This document shows, piece by piece, positions 1 to 8,348 of a DNA stretch of 64,000 nt. Every line of letters starts with the position of its first letter. Position 1 is the stretch's first letter. The notes under the pieces are model-generated. The model worked only from the letters and a program-made list of their open reading frames with translations. It searched no databases and was not told the DNA's origin. This stretch comes from Leptospira licerasiae serovar Varillal str. VAR 010 (GTDB lineage Bacteria; Spirochaetota; Leptospiria; Leptospirales; Leptospiraceae), in assembly GCF_000244755.1 (NCBI RefSeq), contig NZ_AHOO02000009.1, positions 62,001-126,000 of the forward strand, given 5' to 3'. The position numbers and the translations under genes were made by a program.

Positions 1-113
1 GAGATATCGTGGATTTCCTTTACCGAAAGAGGACCTTTTGCGTCACGGATGACTCTCAGGATCTCGCCCTTTTGTTTGGTGTTTCGAGAGGCGGATTTTT
101 TATCTTCTTCCAT
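1..113 (-). CDS. Fur-family transcriptional regulator, N-terminal fragment
   Basis: Only the first 37 codons are in the window; the gene runs off the left edge. After a short charged leader (MEEDKKSASRNTKQK) comes GEILRVIRDAKGPLSVKEIH, which matches the first helices of the Fur/PerR/Zur winged-helix DNA-binding domain (pattern R-x-x-I-L-x-x-L ... S-x-x-E-I). Members are metal- or peroxide-responsive repressors; which metal cannot be told because the sensing and zinc residues lie outside the window. The ATG at 113 is the only good start before an upstream region carrying two palindromes (174-220). The family assignment rests on this short stretch. Confidence 0.6.
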   Translation of the reverse strand, partial: MEEDKKSASRNTKQKGEILRVIRDAKGPLSVKEIHDI

Positions 114-173
114 TCGGATCGGCTTCGAATCTTATCTTGCTCCAAAAAGGAGACAGATGTCAACCCGATTCCC

Positions 174-220
174 GTTGGAATTCCAACAACCGCAGATCCA
201 AAGTTGTAGGAACTCCAACA
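174..220. repeat. Paired 14-16 bp palindromes, intergenic
   Basis: A perfect palindrome GTTGGAATTCCAAC at 174-187 is followed by TGTAGGAACTCCAACA at 205-220, with centres about 32 bases apart. The same motif family recurs as pairs at 45487-45635 and 55119-55178. The pair lies between the divergently transcribed Fur-family gene and the LRR lipoprotein gene, so it could act as an operator, a structured RNA or a mobile repeat. Its function is unknown. Confidence 0.6.
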
Positions 221-298
221 GAGTTATAGAATCAATTTTAGATTTCAAAATCCGAATTTTGGTTTTCTTCTTTTTTGAATCCAAATAGATTCGATCTT

Positions 299-1003
299 AT
301 GAGGAAAACTTTTTTAATCCTCTACTTCTTATTCGCCTGCTCCCAATCGAATCATCTTATTTCCGTACGGAATTCAGAAGGTGAGATCTTAGGTAAGTAT
401 CCTAAAGAGATCAGATGGCTGGGATTCGAAGATACTCCTAGTTGGACCGATCTTTCCGCATTCTCCGGATTAGAGATCCTAGAACTGAATTCCAAAGATA
501 TAAAATCATTAGAAGGCCTACCTAATCTTCCTAAGCTCAGATTCGTTCATTTATCCGGATCTTCCGTAAGGGACCTTTCCCCCTTAAATCGTTTTGCAAA
601 GTTAGATAGTTTAATCCTAAACCAAACAGAAATACAGGACCAAGATCTGAAAAATTATCTGTATTGGAATAGGCTAACTAGGATAGAACTGACAGATTCT
701 AAAATTTCTAATCTGGGATTTTTGGGGCCGGGTTGCAGCGTGAGGCATTTACAGTTAAAGCACACTAAGATCCTAGACCTAAGGCCTTTAGAAAATTGTA
801 CAAAACTAATGGAATTATATTTGGGTGGGACCCAGGTAAAGGATCTAAGTCCTTTATACGGGCTAACCAACCTATTCCATCTGCAATTGGACGGCACCGA
901 TGTTTCCGCAAAAGAAATTTCGGATTTTAGAAAGATCCAACCTTATGTAAAGATTATGCCTGGTTTGCGTAAGATCTTAAATTCCGAGAACGGACTCGAC
1001 TGA
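299..1003 (+). CDS. Leucine-rich-repeat lipoprotein
   Basis: Predicted surface or periplasmic lipoprotein. The ATG at 299 gives MRKTFLILYFLFAC, a short hydrophobic signal ending in a lipobox with Cys14; an upstream in-frame TTG at 275 would add eight residues. From about residue 55 to 215 there are roughly seven 22-23 residue leucine-rich repeats of the L-x-x-L-x-L-x-x-T-x-I-x-D-L-x-P-L type, as in internalin-like proteins (for example LRFVHLSGSSVRDLSPL and LFHLQLDGTDVS). Such repeats bind proteins; no ligand can be inferred. The stop codon directly abuts the stop of the convergent gene at 1004, leaving no spacer. Confidence 0.85.
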   Translation: MRKTFLILYFLFACSQSNHLISVRNSEGEILGKYPKEIRWLGFEDTPSWTDLSAFSGLEILELNSKDIKSLEGLPNLPKLRFVHLSGSSVRDLSPLNRFAKLDSLILNQTEIQDQDLKNYLYWNRLTRIELTDSKISNLGFLGPGCSVRHLQLKHTKILDLRPLENCTKLMELYLGGTQVKDLSPLYGLTNLFHLQLDGTDVSAKEISDFRKIQPYVKIMPGLRKILNSENGLD

Positions 1004-1789
1004 TCATAAAGCGAGAGGTCTAGCTTCTCCCGGATTTGTATATAAGATCATATCCCCAGGCTGCGCATGATTGGATTTTTCGGTTTTGATCTCGCCTGTC
1101 GTCTCCACGGTTTTTAGAGAATTCAATTCGGTCTTTGTTCCATCTCGTTTTTCTAATATAGCCTTAGCACCTTTTCTAACTCTAGAAAGGCGGATCCCCC
1201 AAATACTCGTAATAGTCGGATCTGTTTTTAATATGATCGCGGAAATTTGTGAAATATTGGATGATTTGGATCTTTTCAGAAGGATTCCATCTTCTTCTCC
1301 TTCCGGACCGGGAGTTAAACGAATATCCTCCGGACCGGATTTCCATATTAAAAATTCGAAATGATCGCATTCGTATGCTCTAGTCAAAGTCCAACGATCT
1401 CCGGGATTTTTACTTGTGAACATCCTACAAAGTCTAGGACGAAATCTAAAAAATTTTCCGGACTCGTCCAAATTTAGTTTTCCTTCAAATCTTGTTTCTT
1501 CCCAATTTTTGGATTCGCTCACAGTTAGTTGACTGATCAACATTTCTTTTTTGTTGGAATGGTTTAAATAAACCTGTCGGATATAAAACCCGGTTGGGAT
1601 TTTTTTGATTTCGGAAAAATATTCTCCGCTATCCGGAACGGAATCGAATGCGGGAATCTGTGGACCTGAGATCGGATCTTTTTGTAAGGGAGAAGGACGA
1701 AATCCGCAATTATATCCTAACGAAATAATTACGATATATTGAAATTTTTTGGAAAAAAATTTCCAAATCTTCGGAACCTTTTTAGCCAA
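1004..1789 (-). CDS. Hypothetical exported protein, possible lipoprotein
   Basis: A 261-residue protein I do not recognise. The N-terminus has a lysine-rich start and a hydrophobic stretch (FQYIVIISLGYNC) ending at Cys28, which could be a loose spirochaetal lipobox. The rest is soluble, mixed alpha/beta and charged. Residues 210-261 contain RVRKGAKAILEKRDG and a C-terminal QPGDMILYTNPG. It is convergent with the LRR lipoprotein with no gap. The nearest gene upstream is the divergent M30 peptidase gene, 92 bases away. The coding call rests on length, codon pattern and an export-like N-terminus. Confidence 0.65.
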   Translation of the reverse strand: MAKKVPKIWKFFSKKFQYIVIISLGYNCGFRPSPLQKDPISGPQIPAFDSVPDSGEYFSEIKKIPTGFYIRQVYLNHSNKKEMLISQLTVSESKNWEETRFEGKLNLDESGKFFRFRPRLCRMFTSKNPGDRWTLTRAYECDHFEFLIWKSGPEDIRLTPGPEGEEDGILLKRSKSSNISQISAIILKTDPTITSIWGIRLSRVRKGAKAILEKRDGTKTELNSLKTVETTGEIKTEKSNHAQPGDMILYTNPGEARPLAL

Positions 1790-1881
1790 TGATCCTTGCT
1801 CCCATTCGACCCTGAATAATTATTGACCTTAACAAAAAGGATCAAGGCGTAAAGCTAGTTTCCTTTTTGCGAGGAAAGATC

Positions 1882-3501
1882 ATGAAGGTTTCGACCGGAG
1901 ACGGTTTTTGGAAGTCCCTTTGTATGCCAATAGGCAGATCTTTCTATACGTTTGTATTTTCAGTTTGTTTGATATTCCTACTTTCACACTGCGTGGTCAG
2001 TAACGATGCACTTGGTACTCAGGACAAAACGGAACCTAATATAGACGATCTACTTTCATTAGCCAAAGTATCTAGTTCCTGTGGCGGGAATAATACATTC
2101 TGGATCCGTAATCTTATAAAAAATAGTTCTGTTTGCGCGCAAACTTCTAAGGTCGCATCAGGATCTCATGTAAACATCTACGCAACTAGCGGTTTAGAAT
2201 CCGCTTTAGATTACCAATATATAGCTCAAGAATTCGATACCAAAATTTATCCAAGACTAGGCGAGGCTTTCGGTTTTTCCGACGATCTGGACGGAGACGG
2301 AAAAGTTGCGGTAATCGTATCCGATATACATGACGGAAGCACTGCAGGTTCTTCTTTTGTAGCCGGATTTTTCGATCCTGTGGACTATTTTCCGGATAAT
2401 TCCAGTTATGCGGTCCGTTCTAATTATTCAAATATAGTGTATATGGACGGGGTGGAATTGGTTGCAGTCCGCACCTCGGATCTATCCCTGGGAAAACCGG
2501 ACACATTCTTAGCCACTCTCGCCCACGAATACCAACATTTGGTACGATTCCAATATGAGGCCAGGATCATGAGCCAAGGCGGAGGAAGGGACGAGGCGTG
2601 GATCAACGAAGGAACGAGCGAAGTAGCAGCCGATATTGCTGGCTATTCCCCACAGATCAATAGGATCAATTGTTATAGAGGTAGGAATTCCAACTCATGC
2701 TCTAGAGGTGTGAACGGAAATAGTATATTCGGAAGTTCTAAATTTAACTCTCTTGTAGACTATGCATTCGCCTACTCTTTTATGAAATATTTATATATGA
2801 TCTCCGGTAGCGACACTGATTCCAGGAATTCTTTCTTTAGGACAGGAGTCCAAGGCCCAAAAGGTTATAGAGCTTCGGATGCGACCGGATTATTCCATCT
2901 ATTCAAAACAAGCGCGGATAGTTATCTAAATTCTACTCAAGAAGTCAAAAATGCGGTGGGAACAGACGGTTCTGCGATCTTCATGAAAATTTATCCTGCA
3001 TTCTTATGGCAGTCTTTAGGAGATTTTTCCCCCGAATTTGGCCAATCCGGAACGGACACAAACGGAGCCTCCGGATTTTTACAGGATATCACTAAAACGA
3101 TCCAATCATTCCCATTCCCTGCTGCGGGCACGGATGGAGATGTTCTCAGAAAACTATACGATCCACTCAGAATTCCCGAGATCACTCCATTAGGAGAATT
3201 GAATCCAGGTCAGATCCAATTCGTAAAAGCGGACCGTTCCAATTCAAGTTCCATCGAAAGACTAGTATTATTAAAAAAGAATATAGATGGGAACCTGTAT
3301 TCTCTACAGATCAATACGGAAATGAAAAGATCGGGAGATATTTCAGTATCTTTAGGAATTGTGGAGGATGACGACGAAGGAGAAGAAGGGATCGTTCTCC
3401 CTGAGTCAACCGACACTCGCCCGATCTGTCCTCATGAGTTTTTTAAACTCTCTCGGAATCGGACGAAACAGAAAATTTTTAGCGAATATAAAGGTCCGTA
3501 A
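1882..3501 (+). CDS. M30 (hyicolysin)-type zinc metallopeptidase lipoprotein
   Basis: Predicted exported zinc endopeptidase anchored by a lipid. The ATG at 1882 is preferred over the in-frame TTG at 1867 because GAGGAAAG at 1871-1878 is a fitting ribosome-binding site. A signal segment (FVFSVCLIFLLSHC) ends in a lipobox. The zinc motif is H215-E-Y-Q-H219, with the likely third ligand in WINEGTSE (Glu243), the layout expected for M30 peptidases. DDLDGDGK near residue 134 looks like a small calcium loop. The C-terminal tail is acidic (EDDDEGEE). The gene is monocistronic and its stop abuts that of the convergent ybaB. Substrate unknown; a role in degrading host or environmental protein is an inference. 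Confidence 0.82.
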   Translation: MKVSTGDGFWKSLCMPIGRSFYTFVFSVCLIFLLSHCVVSNDALGTQDKTEPNIDDLLSLAKVSSSCGGNNTFWIRNLIKNSSVCAQTSKVASGSHVNIYATSGLESALDYQYIAQEFDTKIYPRLGEAFGFSDDLDGDGKVAVIVSDIHDGSTAGSSFVAGFFDPVDYFPDNSSYAVRSNYSNIVYMDGVELVAVRTSDLSLGKPDTFLATLAHEYQHLVRFQYEARIMSQGGGRDEAWINEGTSEVAADIAGYSPQINRINCYRGRNSNSCSRGVNGNSIFGSSKFNSLVDYAFAYSFMKYLYMISGSDTDSRNSFFRTGVQGPKGYRASDATGLFHLFKTSADSYLNSTQEVKNAVGTDGSAIFMKIYPAFLWQSLGDFSPEFGQSGTDTNGASGFLQDITKTIQSFPFPAAGTDGDVLRKLYDPLRIPEITPLGELNPGQIQFVKADRSNSSSIERLVLLKKNIDGNLYSLQINTEMKRSGDISVSLGIVEDDDEGEEGIVLPESTDTRPICPHEFFKLSRNRTKQKIFSEYKGP

Positions 3502-3810
3502 TCAAGGCATTCCGGAAAGAAGAGATTTGAATTCTCCCATTCTTTCTTCCGCTACTTTTTGGGCCGCCTCCATAGATTGGTTCACGGCTTGCTTTATACT
3601 TTTTTGAAGTAGTTTTTTGTCGTTCTTAGCGAGTAAAGAATCTTCGATACGGATCTCTTGGACAGTTTGTTTACCGTCGGTAATGCAGACCACCAATTCG
3701 TTCTTGGATTTTCCCTCGAAGTTCAAAGCCTCCAGTTCCTTCTCCAATTTTTTCATACGAACCCGCATTTGGTTCATTTGTTTTAGATTATCTAAACTTT
3801 TGCCGAACAT
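3502..3810 (-). CDS. ybaB: YbaB/EbfC nucleoid-associated protein
   Basis: A 102-residue protein of the usual length for the YbaB/EbfC family, small dimeric DNA-binding proteins that bend DNA and associate with the nucleoid. The N-terminal helix (KQMNQMRVRMKKLEKELE) is followed by the beta core and a C-terminal helix (AVNQSMEAAQKVAEERMGEF), the expected tweezer-like arrangement. In many bacteria it sits between dnaX and recR; neither neighbour is seen here. The upstream neighbour on the same strand is a small membrane protein, separated by a hairpin at 3819-3851. Confidence 0.9.
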   Translation of the reverse strand: MFGKSLDNLKQMNQMRVRMKKLEKELEALNFEGKSKNELVVCITDGKQTVQEIRIEDSLLAKNDKKLLQKSIKQAVNQSMEAAQKVAEERMGEFKSLLSGMP

Positions 3811-3818
3811 CGAACACT

Positions 3819-3851
3819 CCCGGTCTTTCTTGATAGGATTTTCAGACCGGG
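3819..3851 (-). terminator. Hairpin between small membrane gene and ybaB
   Basis: CCCGGTCT (3819-3826) pairs with AGACCGGG (3844-3851) across a 17-base loop, an 8-bp GC-rich stem. It follows the stop of the 3867-4097 gene and precedes the ybaB start on the minus strand. There is no clear U-tract, so it may be a weak terminator or a structured leader of ybaB. Confidence 0.35.
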
Positions 3852-3866
3852 AAGCGGAGCAAGAAA

Positions 3867-4097
3867 TTAAACCAGGCTGGGGCCGGTTTCTACTACTCTA
3901 TCCGGCAGATCTCGGATCTGTTCCGAGCTTGGTTCCCAAGTAAATTGGTCGGGGATGAGTTCTATTAAGACAGGTTCATCGGTTAAAAAACCGCCTGTTC
4001 TGACTGGGGCAATTCCCAAACTGACTAAGAATCCCATACTCGCAACCAAGGTTACCAGAAGGGAGGATTCAATATTGATGTTTGCCCGACGTTCCAT
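3867..4097 (-). CDS. Small single-pass membrane protein, hypothetical
   Basis: A 76-residue ORF with one strong transmembrane segment (SLLVTLVASMGFLVSLGIAPV, about residues 12-32) followed by an acidic, proline-containing periplasmic tail. The short cytoplasmic N-terminus plus a single anchor recalls the N-terminus of TonB-like proteins, but no TonB C-terminal domain follows. It lies upstream of ybaB on the same strand. I do not recognise it; it could be a genuine small gene or a chance ORF. Confidence 0.45.
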   Translation of the reverse strand: MERRANINIESSLLVTLVASMGFLVSLGIAPVRTGGFLTDEPVLIELIPDQFTWEPSSEQIRDLPDRVVETGPSLV

Positions 4098-4211
4098 GAC
4101 TCTATTCAGAGTATCGGTCGTTTCGGGGGAGACTGATTAGAGGATTTCTGAGAAAAAATCGGACTCTATAGCGAAAAACGACTCACGCAGGTCGCCAAGA
4201 AGCGGAGGATT

Positions 4212-5867
4212 TTAACTTTCTTCCCCGTCTCGTTTTCGATCGATTCTTTCTTCTATGATCCTAAAAAGAGAACCGTTCGGATATTTGCCTGATTTGGAGA
4301 TCCTACCTGCCGGGATCCCGAAAATGTCCGGGATCAGATCTTCTACATGGGAACAGGAGAATATCTGGAAATTCCCCTTTTTCATACTTTCCCGGATCTC
4401 TCGAGGAAGATTCAGATCCCTCATATTGTCCTTAGGGATATAAATTTTATATTTTTCTCTAGAAGAACCAGTCAGACGGATCACATCGTACCAAGCCTGT
4501 ATCTTAGTGTTCACTGAACCCACCGGTAGGATATCCCCATACTGGGAAAGAGCTCCTGTCACTGCGATATTACAAGGGATCTCTAGTCCGGAAAGCGCGG
4601 AAAGAAGTGCCAAAAGTTCCGCACAACTTGCAGAGTCCCCGTCGATCGGAGAACTATTCTGTTCGAAAAGAATAGAGGCATCCAAACCGAAAGACTGAGT
4701 ATGAGAGAACATTCCTTTGATATAGGACTGTAGGATAAAGACACCCTTGTCGTGAAGGCTTCCTGAAAGATTGACTTCTCTTTCTATATTGATCAGATTT
4801 CCGGAGCCCAAGGAAACCCTGGCGGATACTTGGTTCACTTGACCGAAATCCAAGAGAGAAGATTGCAATAAAATTACGGAAAGTCCGTTGATCCTTCCGG
4901 TCTTTTTTCCTTTGAGCGGGACACCAATAAGGCCTTCTTTGATATTCTCTATATATTTTCTTTTGTGGATGGCTGTCCTTTTCTGGATGAGAGCCGGGCC
5001 TGCTTCTATCTCCGCCCTACCCACTGCTTTTTTACCTTTATTATTAAATGCTAATACTTCCCTCACAAAAGAACGAAGTTCCGAAAGGTGAAGAGAAAGT
5101 CTAGTCTGACTATCGTTCCATCTAAGCGCAAGTTCTAGAAGAGAGTCCAGTGCGGCCTGGTCCAAAGGAGGATAACCTGGTTTCTCCCAAGATTTAACCA
5201 ATCCTGAAAAAATGGGAAGCCAGGATTTTTCCAAACTGATCTCGTATGGCATGTGGATCTTAAAATCGAAACTTCCGTAAAAGTCGGCATCTATTTGAGA
5301 GATAGAGTCCACTTCCGTTTCTTCTCCCACTAAAATAAGTCTGAATCTGGAATCTATACTAGGATGGAATCGATTGATATTTTTGGAATCTGCTCCTTCC
5401 GGAAGAGATAAAAAATCTATTTTGCCGGTCAGAAGTACACCTTTCAGAAAATAATAAAGATCCGGATCTTCTACAAACGGTTTGATGGGAAGAAGTAAAA
5501 GTCCACCGTTCGCTTCTGAAATTTTTCCCGGTCTATACTTGCTATCTAAAGGAAAACCTGCCAGGGACAATAAGGTAGGATTCGGTTCCGCTACTACAGG
5601 TTGGTCTTTTACGATCTCTTCTAGGTATTGCCCGAATTGCAAAAGGTTTGCTTCTATCTCAGGGCCGGTAATCAGAATATGTCGGAAGAGTCCTGGATTT
5701 CCTAGGGCTTGGCGAAATGTTCTCACCTCTTCCTTATGAAATACTAAAAAATCTGGCAGTCCGTTCAGTTTGGCCGGCTTTGCCGCTTTAAATCTAATCT
5801 CAGTTTGCCCAGGAAGAACCTTTTTTAACACCTTTCCCATTTTCCGTTTCGGCTTAGAATTGCTCAA
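4212..5867 (-). CDS. Lon-like protease with degenerate AAA domain (LonB/AAA_32 type)
   Basis: The C-terminal half carries a Lon proteolytic domain: the Ser nucleophile in [18 protein letters not shown] and the catalytic Lys in [16 protein letters not shown]. The N-terminal half resembles the AAA_32 module of LonB/YcbZ-like proteins, but the Walker A position reads GPEIEANLL with no GK[ST], and the Walker B region ([14 protein letters not shown]) lacks the acidic pair, so ATP hydrolysis is unlikely. The TTG at 5867 starts immediately after the queA stop; an ATG at 5840 (tenth codon) is an alternative. It is probably co-transcribed with queA. Likely a quality-control or processing peptidase; the substrate is unknown. 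Confidence 0.8.
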   Translation of the reverse strand: MSNSKPKRKMGKVLKKVLPGQTEIRFKAAKPAKLNGLPDFLVFHKEEVRTFRQALGNPGLFRHILITGPEIEANLLQFGQYLEEIVKDQPVVAEPNPTLLSLAGFPLDSKYRPGKISEANGGLLLLPIKPFVEDPDLYYFLKGVLLTGKIDFLSLPEGADSKNINRFHPSIDSRFRLILVGEETEVDSISQIDADFYGSFDFKIHMPYEISLEKSWLPIFSGLVKSWEKPGYPPLDQAALDSLLELALRWNDSQTRLSLHLSELRSFVREVLAFNNKGKKAVGRAEIEAGPALIQKRTAIHKRKYIENIKEGLIGVPLKGKKTGRINGLSVILLQSSLLDFGQVNQVSARVSLGSGNLINIEREVNLSGSLHDKGVFILQSYIKGMFSHTQSFGLDASILFEQNSSPIDGDSASCAELLALLSALSGLEIPCNIAVTGALSQYGDILPVGSVNTKIQAWYDVIRLTGSSREKYKIYIPKDNMRDLNLPREIRESMKKGNFQIFSCSHVEDLIPDIFGIPAGRISKSGKYPNGSLFRIIEERIDRKRDGEES

Positions 5868-6938
5868 TTAAATAAGTAAGGGGGGAAACTTTTCAGGGTC
5901 CAAAATCAGCATGGAATCTCCGTAGGAAAAAAAACGGAAATTTCGAGCTATTGCGAATTCGTACGCCTTGAGTATTTTCTCTTTTTCTGCAAATGCGCTT
6001 ACCAATAAAAGCAAACTACTTTTGGGAAGATGGAAGTTCGTAATTAGTCCTTCGCAGCTAAGGATAGAGTCCTCCGGTTGTAGAAATAACCTAGTTTTTC
6101 CTTCTCCTGATCGGAAAGTTTTAGTATCCGGATCGTAAGCGGATTCTAAGGCTCTGAGTGTCGTAGTGCCAACAGAAATAATTCTTTTACCATTCTTTTT
6201 GGCCAAGTTGAGAAGTTCCGCTGTTTGAGAAGGAAGATCGAATTCTTCTTCATGCAATTTTTTGTTCGTAAAATGATCCTCGCTCAAGGATTGGAAAGTC
6301 CCATATCCGACTTTTAATTCTAGTTTTAGAAACTCTATGTTCCGATTTTTCAGTTCTTCTAATAGTTCCGGAGTAAAATGCAGACCTGCAGTAGGAGCGG
6401 CAACCGAGCCTAGGTTTTTAGAATATACGGTTTGGTAACGAACATCGTCTTCGGTAGTACTTTCTCTTTTAAAGTAAGGAGGGATTGGAGTACGACCTAT
6501 GAGTTCGAATGAGTTTTCGTCGAGCTGGATCTCTGCCCGAAAGAATGTGAATTCTTCCTCTTTTCGTTCGACTGTAAAAAGAAAATTTCCGGTGGCCTCG
6601 TCCGAGACTGTATCTCCTAACTTTAGCTTTTTAGAATTTCGAGTAAGCGTTTTCCAAACCCTAGGTTCCGTTTCAGACAGGAACATTGCCTCATGTCTTC
6701 TTCCCGTTTCGGTAACAAGGAATACTCTTCGTTTGGAAACCCGAGTAGCATTTGCCACTAATACGTCACCTTCTATAAGGTAGTTTAGTATCTTTGAAAA
6801 CTCTGTTTCTTCCTTTAAAAATTCCCTAGTTCTTCCTAAAACAAGCAGCCTACTCTTATCTCTTTTAGCAGCGGGAAATTTTGCGATCTGGTCTTCGGGA
6901 AGTTCAAAATCGAAATCAGATAGATCTTGGAATTCCAT
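5868..6938 (-). CDS. queA: S-adenosylmethionine:tRNA ribosyltransferase-isomerase
   Basis: QueA transfers and isomerises the ribosyl moiety of SAM onto preQ1 in tRNA, making epoxyqueuosine at the wobble position of GUN anticodons. The 356 residues match the family length. Hallmarks visible are DFDFELPEDQIAKFPAAKRD at the N-terminus, GRTPIPPYFKR, the block SVAAPTAGLHFTPELLEEL, VGTTTLRALESA, and LITNFHLPKSSLLLLVSAFA near the C-terminus. It is divergent from the glycan cluster at 7023 across an 84-base spacer that must hold both promoters. Confidence 0.97.
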   Translation of the reverse strand: MEFQDLSDFDFELPEDQIAKFPAAKRDKSRLLVLGRTREFLKEETEFSKILNYLIEGDVLVANATRVSKRRVFLVTETGRRHEAMFLSETEPRVWKTLTRNSKKLKLGDTVSDEATGNFLFTVERKEEEFTFFRAEIQLDENSFELIGRTPIPPYFKRESTTEDDVRYQTVYSKNLGSVAAPTAGLHFTPELLEELKNRNIEFLKLELKVGYGTFQSLSEDHFTNKKLHEEEFDLPSQTAELLNLAKKNGKRIISVGTTTLRALESAYDPDTKTFRSGEGKTRLFLQPEDSILSCEGLITNFHLPKSSLLLLVSAFAEKEKILKAYEFAIARNFRFFSYGDSMLILDPEKFPPLLI

Positions 6939-7022
6939 TCTTCCAATGAATTCGATCCGAAGAATTCGGGAACCGATTTTTAATTTCTTGGCTTTTTCAG
7001 GCGGACAGAAAAGAGTACCTGA

Positions 7023-8333
7023 ATGCGGATCGACCTCAAAAAGTCCGGCCCTGTTTTAGTATTCTTTCTATTCTTAGCTTTTCTTTACGCAAACGGGTTC
7101 AGTCGTACGGACCAATCCTCCGATTTTTCGGACTATTACGAAGCCTCCCGAAATTTCAAACAAGGCAAAGACCTATATAGTCTGGACGCTTTATCCGAAG
7201 TGGTCCAAGAATTCGAAAGTGGTAAATTAAAAATAGACCAAATATTCGATCCGGAAGTGTTCTTTAGGATCAAAGCAAAAGTGGAAAATGTAGGCTCTTA
7301 TATTTATCCGCCAACTTTTGCATTCTTACTCATCCCAATTTCAGGTCTTCCGTTTGAAGTCGCCTCCGCAATATTCTTTACGATCAATTTTATAGCGTTG
7401 ATCTTAAGCTTATTCCTGATAGGCAAACTTGTAGGGAGAGAGAGATCTTTTTTATTCCTATCCGCGGTCTTACTCTTATCTCTACGCTTTGTAGAGAATC
7501 ACCAGAATAATAACCAAGTCGGATTCTTGCTCTTACTTCTGATCTTGGTTTCCGTTTTGGTACAAAAGGATTGGTTGTCTGGACTTACTCTTTCTCTCGC
7601 AATCGTGATCAAGATCACTCCTGCAGCGTTCTTATTTTATTTCTTATATAAAAAGAGACCGATGGTGATCGTTTACGCTGTCATCTTTGCTTTAGGCTGG
7701 ATCGCTCTACCTGCATTATACAATCCTGAGTTCACTTGGAAGATGAACCAGACCTGGTACGATCTAGTTTTAGATAAGTATCTCAAATCTCCCGCGTTAA
7801 GAGCTTGGAAAAATAACCAAAGTTTGAATTCCACACTATCTAAGTATTTTTTAGCATATTCTGATTTATTAAACCAAGGAAGATTCGGGATGCCGTTTGC
7901 GACTTTGACCGTAAATCAGGTTAAGACCATCTCCGGAATTTTAAGTTTAGGGATTGCAGGTCCTTATCTGTATAGAGTTTACAAAGGAGCCTCTGAAGGA
8001 TTCGTTCTATCCGGACTATTTTTCTTTTCCGTAATTTTTAGCGGAATTTCTTGGATCCATGCGTTTACGTTCTTGTTATTTCCGACTGCATTCGTTCTTT
8101 CCAAACTTTGGCCGGAACAAGGAGAACCGCTCCTCATTTGGGAAAAATGGAAGTCGAAACTTATAAAATATAGGTCGGCTACAATCTTCATCTCTGTTTC
8201 CATCTTAGTATTACTTTTAAACAGAAGTTTTATAGGAAATATCGCGGAAGAGGCGATACTTATGTTCTCCTTCTTATTATATACTTCCTTAATACAATAC
8301 GTATGTATTTTCTATTCGGATAGAACTGCTTAA
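7023..8333 (+). CDS. GT87-like polyprenyl-phosphate-dependent glycosyltransferase (DUF2029)
   Basis: A multi-pass membrane protein of 436 residues with about ten transmembrane helices. The N-terminal helix is followed by SDFSDYYEASRNFKQGKDLY, the extracytoplasmic acidic loop typical of GT-C enzymes of family GT87 (PimE-like mannosyltransferases, DUF2029), and by YIYPPTFAFLLIPISGLP. These enzymes use lipid-linked sugars to glycosylate envelope polymers outside the inner membrane. It opens a collinear run ending at 17020 with other glycan genes. The exact donor and acceptor are unknown. Confidence 0.75.
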   Translation: MRIDLKKSGPVLVFFLFLAFLYANGFSRTDQSSDFSDYYEASRNFKQGKDLYSLDALSEVVQEFESGKLKIDQIFDPEVFFRIKAKVENVGSYIYPPTFAFLLIPISGLPFEVASAIFFTINFIALILSLFLIGKLVGRERSFLFLSAVLLLSLRFVENHQNNNQVGFLLLLLILVSVLVQKDWLSGLTLSLAIVIKITPAAFLFYFLYKKRPMVIVYAVIFALGWIALPALYNPEFTWKMNQTWYDLVLDKYLKSPALRAWKNNQSLNSTLSKYFLAYSDLLNQGRFGMPFATLTVNQVKTISGILSLGIAGPYLYRVYKGASEGFVLSGLFFFSVIFSGISWIHAFTFLLFPTAFVLSKLWPEQGEPLLIWEKWKSKLIKYRSATIFISVSILVLLLNRSFIGNIAEEAILMFSFLLYTSLIQYVCIFYSDRTA

Positions 8334-8348
8334 TCCTTCTATAAGAAT

